In this document: positions 6,642 to 11,247 of the stretch, in pieces | How the letters are laid out: each line of letters opens with the position of its first letter | Position numbering within the stretch: position 1 is the stretch's first letter | Notes under the pieces: generated by a model | Database searches by the model: none | What the model saw: the letters and a program-made list of their open reading frames with translations, nothing else | Told to the model about the DNA's origin: nothing | Translations under genes and position numbers: made by a program | From: Thermodesulfobacteriota bacterium | Lineage (GTDB): Bacteria; Desulfobacterota; RBG-13-43-22 | NCBI GenBank assembly: GCA_025454185.1 | Contig: JALOOY010000185.1 | Span: 1 to 11,247, forward strand | Direction: 5' to 3' | Length of the DNA stretch: 11,247 nt

Positions 6642-8397
6642 TTATTTTACATACACGAAAATCGGGTTGGAATAGAACCAAAGGTCATCCCAGGCCTCCT
6701 GGGCGCCGTCAATACCCAGGTTCTGAGTGACCAGCGCATCGGCCAAGGGGGTGCAGTAATCCGCGGCAGGCAGCAATTTGGCCGGGCCGGTTTCATAGGG
6801 CGTGTTGCAGGCCAGGTTGGTGCCGCGCAGGCGGAAGTAAGTGTTCTTCGACACGTTTTTTATATGATAGACGATGGTGTGATAGCCGTCTCTGTCGACT
6901 GTGAAGTCCGGCCGACTGAAACTGGCGATGACCTTAGCGGTCGGGTTGGTGGCGTCGGTGTAGCCGGGATCAGCGGGATCAATCTTGCCGGTGATCTCCC
7001 CGGCGATCAGATCGATGTGATCCACCAGCGGCGCCGCACAGGAGGTGATGTAAGTCCCGTCCGCGGCGCAGTTGGCCCCGGTTCGACCGAAGTTCCTCGC
7101 CCATGACGGCCTTCCGGCTATCGTCCTGGGCCTCGAACTCCAGGTGGTCGATGAGGTCGCCGTGAACGAAATAGGCATTTCCGGACCGCAGGCCATCGGC
7201 TATTTCGTTCAGGTCGTACTCCCGGTCGCGATTGGCGTCCACGGCGTAGACCCAGGTTTTCTGATATTCCCCGGGATAGAAGTCGTCGCCGCCGGCAGTG
7301 TAGTGCCGATGGTAGTCGGAGCTGGCAAAGTTGAACCAGCGCCGGCCTTCGCCGAGCAGGGCGTCCCAGAGACCGCCGACCTTGGCGGTGTAGTAGCCCA
7401 CGCCGCCGTAGGTCCCGCCGAAGTCATCGGAAGTGCAAACGCCGTCCACACAAGGAGCGATCGTATTGCCGAAGCCGCGATCGTTGTTGACCTGGTGTCC
7501 CGGGGCGCCCTCGAAGCCGAAGCAGATATCGGGGGCGGCGTTGTTGAAATCCCGGAAGTGCTCCACGTTGTATCCGCCGCCGGCGGCCGCGGTCCAGGCC
7601 CCGTCCCGCTCGATGTGGGCGAAGATGATCCAGCCGTTGTCGATCAGGCGGTCCGCGTACTGCTTCTGCATCCAGGCGCAGCCCCGGACGGAATCGGCAT
7701 GGCGCTCAGGATAAGACTTGTTGGTAGTGCTGACCCCCGTGGCTCCCTGGACGAAAGTCGCTTTGCCGTTTTGTTTGGACAGCACGCCGTAGGGGGTCGT
7801 TTCGCCCTCCCGGCTGAAGTCGTCATCGGAGTTGTCGAACAGGTATTCAAAGGCGCTGAGGGCGCCGGCATCCTGGGCCACAATAGCGGTACTGCAATGC
7901 TCATGGCCGGGGACGTTCCATTCCAGACCGGAGAAGATCCGGCGGTCGGGATAGAGGGCGCGCGCCGCCTGGACGTCGGGGAATACGAAATCCCTAAGGC
8001 TCTGCCAGCGCCACATTTCCTGGTGGCCGCCGCTCGATTCATAGGCGCCCTCAATAGGGTTAGACGAATAAATGGTGGGATCGTCCCAGAACATTCCGTT
8101 TCCGTCCCGGTTGCGCTCGCCGCCGTGCTCGGAGTTGGCCCACCAGTCCAGGCCGTACTCGTTGCTCTTTTCCATGACGAAATTGAAGGTGGTGCTGCCG
8201 TCGGTGTAGTAGGTGTGCTGATGAAAATCACCGGAGAGCCATTGGCCTTTCAGCGGGCGCTCCTGGGCCCGGGTGGCGCCCGGCCCAACCTTGCTTCTCA
8301 AGCCAAAGGATTCACCGGTCGACAGGGTGGGCAAGGCCAGCATCAGGGCCAGGCTCCCGGCCGCGGCCGCTTTCCAGAACTGTTTGCTTTTTTTCAT
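6642..8397 (-). pseudogene. Secreted PHP-superfamily metal-dependent hydrolase, frameshifted near 7070-7095
   Basis: This exported protein of about 580 residues has a signal peptide (Lys-rich start, hydrophobic residues 10-25) and a PHP-type metallohydrolase domain of the CehA/McbA kind. Metal-site motifs are in order: GDFHQHTYYTDGS (His59, His61, Asp66), ANSEHGG (His91), SGLEWN (Glu159), PGHEH, FAHIER (His261) and SSDYHRH (Asp361, His363). The ATG at 8397 has a good GAGGAGG ribosome binding site (8403-8409) and overlaps the preceding small ORF by ATGA. Near VMGEELRS the frame is lost. The C-terminal part (VDHIDLIAGEITGK, YFRLRGTNLA, DDLWFYSNPIFVYVK) continues in another frame to the stop at 6642. 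Relatives, as I recall them, have a beta segment of some 15 residues between these parts, so a small deletion with frameshift is likely. The catalytic domain lies wholly before the break. The substrate is unknown. Confidence 0.82.
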
Positions 8398-8648
8398 TTT
8401 TTCCTCCTCGCAATAATCTCAGAATGAATTTTTCCTGCAGGGTCAAACGTGATGAATGAATGATGACCTGGGTCAGGTAATTCTGCCCAGGTTGCCGTTT
8501 CCTCTAAAGGCACCACCTCCTTTGCCGCGTCTGCTTTTTTTATTGTTCCGGTTGCGTATGGATCTGACTGGAAAAGTCGGACCACCGGGTGATCCGGAAG
8601 GTTGGCCTTACCGTAGACGATGAATGTAGCGTCATAATGACCGGCCAA
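8394..8648 (-). CDS. Small hypothetical protein coupled to the PHP-family gene
   Basis: I do not recognise this 84-residue protein. Its stop overlaps the start codon of the PHP gene as ATGA, which is the typical sign of translational coupling, and the Shine-Dalgarno for that gene lies inside this ORF. The sequence looks like a real protein (HYDATFIVYGKANLPDHPVV, then LEETATWAELPDPGHHSFITFD, and a basic end IIARRKK), with no signal peptide or membrane segment. The start shown is TTG, without a clear ribosome binding site. The frame stays open to about 8702 and reads plausibly upstream (HASFSLPVTEFLL), so this could be the 3' remnant of a longer gene whose 5' part is lost. Confidence 0.5.
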   Translation of the reverse strand: MAGHYDATFIVYGKANLPDHPVVRLFQSDPYATGTIKKADAAKEVVPLEETATWAELPDPGHHSFITFDPAGKIHSEIIARRKK

Positions 8649-8935
8649 TAAAAATTCGGTTACCGGTAATGAAAAGGAGGCGTGGCGGGGCTGCGGCGAT
8701 TTTTACAGGCGTTTAAAGCGTTTGGAAAAAGGTCCGGGCGGAAGGATGGGTGTAGATGACAATTGGGTTAAGAAAGCATTATTACCCTTGACGTACGCCG
8801 GGTCCTTTTACAGGTTCGCCAGGTCGCGGGGAGGAGAAAATAAAAGAAACCCTAAAAAAACCTTTCCTTCATAATATCGTAACGTCCAGAGGATAAGGTC
8901 CCTTCGAAGTTTATTCTTTGACCAACGAGGCAACT
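8649..8935. other. Divergent intergenic region
   Basis: This region of about 290 bases separates the minus-strand PHP block from the plus-strand cysteine-containing ORF, so both must find promoters here or beyond. On the plus strand a TTGACG at 8788-8793 is a fair -35 but has no good -10 17 bases away. TAATAT occurs near 8872. TTTTACAGG is repeated at 8701-8709 and 8806-8814. I see no RNA gene and no further convincing ORF. Confidence 0.35.
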
Positions 8936-9232
8936 ATGTTCTGCAAAAGACTGAAGGCTACGATGAAGATATGTGTCTGCCTGAAACGTCAGGAAAAGTC
9001 GCTGCGCGACCCGGATTACGAAACCTGCCGCCATTGCCCGCAAACGATGCGCGTGAAGGATGGAAAGGAAACCGACCGAGATATCGATCGGATTATCCGG
9101 GATTTGTCCCAATCACCTTTTCCGCCGGGGTTTTTCCGGTGGACGTCTTTGAAATCATCCAAGGGCCGGTTCATGGAGGGAATGAAGGAAAAGAAGAAAG
9201 GCCGGCGGCGGGCACCCACCCATCATGAATAA
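8936..9232 (+). CDS. Small cysteine-containing hypothetical protein, possible zinc ribbon
   Basis: I do not recognise the family. The 98-residue product has cysteines at 13 and 15 (CVC) and at 31 and 34 (CRHC), spaced like a small zinc-binding ribbon, plus Cys3. A charged helix (KETDRDIDRIIRDL) follows, then PFPPGFFRW and a very basic tail (KEKKKGRRR). GAGG at 8927-8930 stands 5 bases before the ATG at 8936. A second ATG at 8963 also has a good site (GAAGG) and would begin MKICVCL, so the true start may be 27 bases later. Third-position GC is fairly high, as in a real gene here. A strong hairpin follows 12 bases after the stop. It may bind nucleic acid through the basic tail, but that is only a guess. 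Confidence 0.5.
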   Translation: MFCKRLKATMKICVCLKRQEKSLRDPDYETCRHCPQTMRVKDGKETDRDIDRIIRDLSQSPFPPGFFRWTSLKSSKGRFMEGMKEKKKGRRRAPTHHE

Positions 9233-9243
9233 TGGTCCTGATG

Positions 9244-9280
9244 GCACAGCCCCGCGTTGCGCGAGGCTGTGCTACCTTTT
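9244..9280 (+). terminator. Stem-loop terminator after the small cysteine-containing gene
   Basis: GCACAGCC (9244-9251) pairs with GGCTGTGC (9265-9272). Inside, after one C-A mismatch, CGCG (9253-9256) pairs with CGCG (9260-9263) around a 3-base loop. The tail TACCTTTT (9273-9280) gives a short T run on the + strand. Position and shape fit a terminator for the upstream + strand gene, though the T run is modest. Confidence 0.55.
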
Positions 9281-9284
9281 GAAA

Positions 9285-9323
9285 TTCGATGTTGGCGGTT
9301 CGACGTTGGCTATTGGACGTTCA
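9285..9323. repeat. Three-unit degenerate tandem repeat, 14-base period
   Basis: TTCGATGTTGG (9285), TTCGACGTTGG (9299) and TTGGACGTTCA (9313) start exactly 14 bases apart, in the gap between the convergent small ORF and the alkaline phosphatase gene. Similar TTCGA/GTTGG tandem patches occur between genes in some Desulfobacterota genomes, as I recall. The function is unknown. Confidence 0.6.
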
Positions 9324-9327
9324 CCTC

Positions 9328-10953
9328 TTATTTTCGAACTAAATGCCGGAATATTTCCACGGCCTGCCGGGGCACATAGACACGGCCCCGCCCGCCGTAG
9401 GCCCGGTCGGCAGGCACGGTCAGGCCCTGCAGGCGGTATTCCCGGTCGCCGATCAGGAGGACGTTCTTACTGAAGGGCAACCGGGCGGTCTTGGGACCCT
9501 TGGTCACCACCAGGACGCGGTTGGCCGGATCGCTGTCGTCGATGGCCACGGTGGCGCCCAGGGCCGGAAAAGCCTCGTCGGCAGCCAGGAAGAGATCGCG
9601 GCGGGAGCGTTCCAGGTCCAGACCCAGGTGCCGGGCGCAAAGCTTGGCCAGGTCGGTATTGTCCAATAGGGGCAGGGGCCTATTCAAACCGTAGTAATAC
9701 ACGGTAAGATCTTCCCCGCCATGGCCGTGGGTGGTCCAGCCGATGGCCGAGCGACGGCTGAGCATGGGGCCGATCTGGTCATTGAGGAAACGTTTCTTTC
9801 GCTTCTGGACGGCGGCCACTTCCTCCGCGGTCAAATCGTCTATCCCGTAAAATTCGGCCAGGACGGAACGGATATTGGCTTCGGAAAGGTCGTCGCCCAG
9901 TTTGATTTCGACCCCCTCGCCGGTCAGCTTCGCCTTCTTCAGCGGATTCACCAAGGCCGCCAGCGGGAGCTTGCTGTAGGATTTGTCGGTCTTCCGGTTG
10001 CCCAGGGACATGCCGCCGTTGCCGTGGTCGGAAAAGGCCAGGACCAGGGTCCGGGGACAGGTCTTGGCGAAATCCAGGGCGGAGGCCACGGCCCCGTCGA
10101 AGGCCAGAAGGTCGCTGATCACCCCGATGGGATCGTTGCCGTGGGAGGCCCAGTCCACCTTACTCGCCTCCACGAAGAGAAAAAAACCTTTCGGGTTCCG
10201 GGACAGAATTTCTATGGCCTTTTGGGTCATCTCGGCCAGCGAGGGCTGGGTCGGGGCCAGGTGAGGGCGGTCGAAATCGTAGGCCAGATCGTCTTCGGCG
10301 AACAGTCCCCAGACCCGCCGCGTCTGCCGCGGCAGGTTCAGCAGTTGATCGCGGGTTTCGATGAAGGTATAGCCCCTGTCCTGAAGGACCCGGATCAGAT
10401 CCTCCCCGTCTTTTCTTTGGCCGCCCCGGCCGGCCGGCAGGGCGATTTCATTGAAGTCGCCGCGGTCCGGCACGTGGGCCGAATAGGCGGCCGGGCTGGC
10501 GTGCTGGATGTTGGAAGTGGCCACTAGGCCCACCGACTTTCCGGCGGCCTTGGCCGCCTCGAGGACGGTAGCCAAAGGTCGATATTTCCAGTCCTCCTTG
10601 AGGGGCGGCAGCCCGGGGAGGGTGATCTCCGCGGGGTAGATCCCCACGTATTGGTCATTGGATTTATAGCCGGTGGCGAAGGCCGTGGCGGCCGGGGCCG
10701 AATCGGTGATCAGTGACTCCGCACTGTGGGTCCGTACCAGGGAATAATACATGCGGTCCAGGGCCAGGGGGCCGCCCTTGTACCAACGGGTGATGGTGGT
10801 ATGGGCCGCGCCGGTTCCGTCGGTCATGAGGACGATGACGTTGCCCTGGGCCGGCTGGCCCGGGATTGCTTTCGCCGGTGAAGTTGCCGCCTCGGTTAGG
10901 GCGGTCTGTAAGACGATCCGGGATGTCTTCCTCGACAGGGTCTGGCAGCGCAT
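9328..10953 (-). CDS. phoA: Alkaline phosphatase, PhoA family, with C-terminal beta-rich extension
   Basis: This 541-residue phosphomonoesterase releases phosphate from organic esters, normally outside the cytoplasm. Motifs of the PhoA metal site are complete: VLMTDGTG (Asp45), ITDSAPAATAFATG (nucleophile Ser85), HASPAAYSAHVPDR (His151, Ser153, Arg164), VEASKVDWASHGND (Glu262, Asp267, His271), FSDHGNGG (Asp309, His310) and THGHGGED (His411). His151 and Trp268 replace E. coli Asp153 and Lys328, the pairing known from Vibrio alkaline phosphatase. After about residue 460 comes an extension ending DREYRLQG...GRVYVPRQAVEIF, which resembles copper-amine-oxidase-N-like (stalk) domains. The ATG at 10953 has an AGAGG site 8-9 bases upstream. 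The N-terminus is basic, but the following stretch is interrupted by Gln, Thr and Glu, so the signal peptide is poor (a possible AKA cleavage site at 27-29). No convincing Pho box is seen. Confidence 0.93.
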   Translation of the reverse strand: MRCQTLSRKTSRIVLQTALTEAATSPAKAIPGQPAQGNVIVLMTDGTGAAHTTITRWYKGGPLALDRMYYSLVRTHSAESLITDSAPAATAFATGYKSNDQYVGIYPAEITLPGLPPLKEDWKYRPLATVLEAAKAAGKSVGLVATSNIQHASPAAYSAHVPDRGDFNEIALPAGRGGQRKDGEDLIRVLQDRGYTFIETRDQLLNLPRQTRRVWGLFAEDDLAYDFDRPHLAPTQPSLAEMTQKAIEILSRNPKGFFLFVEASKVDWASHGNDPIGVISDLLAFDGAVASALDFAKTCPRTLVLAFSDHGNGGMSLGNRKTDKSYSKLPLAALVNPLKKAKLTGEGVEIKLGDDLSEANIRSVLAEFYGIDDLTAEEVAAVQKRKKRFLNDQIGPMLSRRSAIGWTTHGHGGEDLTVYYYGLNRPLPLLDNTDLAKLCARHLGLDLERSRRDLFLAADEAFPALGATVAIDDSDPANRVLVVTKGPKTARLPFSKNVLLIGDREYRLQGLTVPADRAYGGRGRVYVPRQAVEIFRHLVRK

Positions 10954-11015
10954 TCGGTTTTACCTCTGCAATTATTTTTTAGGCACTTTAAATTTTTAAA
11001 GCCTTCCGGGCAATT
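10954..11015 (-). promoter_or_regulatory. Leader of the alkaline phosphatase gene, promoter uncertain
   Basis: This short AT-rich leader lies between the terminator and the phosphatase ATG, so the phosphatase probably has its own promoter here. A weak candidate on the minus strand is TTGCCC (11013-11008), then 17 bases, then TAAAGT (10990-10985). The match is poor and the call is tentative. Confidence 0.25.
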
Positions 11016-11044
11016 AAAAAAAAGCCCCGGTGGCCGGAGCTTTT
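11016..11044 (-). terminator. Rho-independent terminator, minus strand
   Basis: Read on the minus strand, AAGCTCCGG (11042-11034), the loop CCA and CCGGGGCTT (11030-11022) form a 9-bp stem with one U-G pair, followed by an unbroken T8 (11023-11016). This is a textbook terminator. It closes a minus-strand transcript arriving from the right and isolates the alkaline phosphatase gene from it. Confidence 0.85.
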
Positions 11045-11080
11045 GGGGTGGAGCAAGGGATTATAAACCTGGATGTTGCA

Positions 11081-11197
11081 AAAGCCGAGGAGGCCTCAGA
11101 TCCGAGGCGTCCAGGGCGAAGCTGTATAGGCCTACCGCGAGCCCTGGATCCCGCCGTTGGCGGGACCGCCTGCGGCGGGAAGGCCTCATACGGCTTT
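11081..11197. repeat. 117-bp multibranched inverted-repeat element
   Basis: Nested perfect inverted repeats fill this stretch: AAAGCCG (11081-11087) with CGGCTTT (11191-11197); GAGGCCT (11090-11096) with AGGCCTC (11181-11187); TCCAGGGC (11110-11117) with GCCCTGGA (11141-11148); TCCCGCC (11149-11155) with GGCGGGA (11159-11165); CCGCC (11166-11170) with GGCGG (11174-11178). They can fold together into one outer stem carrying three arms, like a cloverleaf. No ORF of useful length is present. It is most likely a dispersed intergenic repeat (the GAAGCTGTA...TACCGCGAG core recalls repeats seen in Desulfobacterota) or a structured RNA. Confidence 0.65.
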
Positions 11198-11233
11198 CCC
11201 GGAGGGTAAAAAACAGGGCGGAATTCAATGGAT

Positions 11234-11239
11234 ATTATA
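11234..11239 (-). promoter_or_regulatory. Possible -10 element at the right edge
   Basis: A perfect TATAAT on the minus strand (11239-11234) precedes the folded element by about 37 bases. Transcription would start near 11227 and run through the element to the terminator at 11016, giving an RNA of about 210 bases. The -35 position is outside the window, so the promoter cannot be confirmed. Confidence 0.3.
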
Positions 11240-11247
11240 CCCCACCT

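Noticed and set aside
7072..8427. A 451-residue open frame on the + strand opposite the PHP gene
   Set aside because: It is antisense to a gene with clear metal-site motifs, signal peptide and ribosome binding site. Its composition (Gly, Val and Ala rich, no recognisable motifs) is typical of a shadow frame in GC-rich DNA.
8788..8814. A plus-strand promoter starting at TTGACG (8788)
   Set aside because: The sequence 15-19 bases downstream has nothing close to TATAAT.
9721..10527. A 268-residue open frame on the + strand opposite the alkaline phosphatase
   Set aside because: It is antisense to a complete set of PhoA motifs, has low-complexity composition and resembles no known protein.
11043..11080. 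A tRNA-like 3' end on the minus strand (GGTTTATAATCCC then GCTCCACC)
   Set aside because: The would-be T stem does not pair and the loop is one base too long. There is no CCA, anticodon arm or matching acceptor strand, so the resemblance is probably chance.
1..11247. CRISPR arrays, insertion sequences, attachment sites, rRNA or tRNA genes
   Set aside because: No regularly spaced direct repeats of CRISPR type, no transposase or integrase motifs, and no rRNA or foldable tRNA sequence were seen on either strand.

Overview
This is about 11 kb of moderately GC-rich bacterial DNA with compact genes on both strands. The gene types, the codon choice and a 14-bp-period intergenic repeat fit a Desulfobacterota (former Deltaproteobacteria) genome. 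That placement is an inference from general character, because no rRNA or other marker gene is present.

Layout, left to right: the 3' end of metK (S-adenosylmethionine synthetase, + strand); mgsA (methylglyoxal synthase, +); a short MoaE-like protein (- strand, with a near-consensus sigma70 promoter); a + strand block made of a 5'-truncated ptxB/phnD-type binding protein, a PhnE/PtxC-type permease and a phosphite dehydrogenase (ptxD); a frameshifted membrane-fused spermidine synthase-like gene (-); a frameshifted secreted PHP-family metallohydrolase (-), preceded by and translationally coupled to a small unknown ORF; a small cysteine-containing protein (+); and a PhoA-type alkaline phosphatase (-). 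The right end has no gene. It holds a rho-independent terminator and a strongly folded 117-bp element.

The main biological content is the phosphite block. The dehydrogenase carries the residues known to matter in Pseudomonas stutzeri PtxD (Lys, Arg, Glu, His, Trp and Met at the corresponding places) and has the PtxD-type 'FEMEDW' segment. Its neighbours are the expected permease and binding protein of a ptxABCD operon. The operon has lost its head: there is no ATPase gene (ptxA), and the binding protein lacks about its first third, including the signal peptide. A complete uptake system therefore cannot be made from this locus alone. PtxD itself looks intact and could still oxidise phosphite that enters by another route.

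Three genes in the window are broken: the ptxB truncation, and single frameshifts in the spermidine synthase-like and PHP genes. Both frameshifts coincide with an apparent loss of a short conserved stretch. This is either real gene decay or assembly error, and reads across the junctions would settle it. Alkaline phosphatase and the phosphite genes share a phosphorus theme, but nothing in the sequence shows that they are co-regulated.
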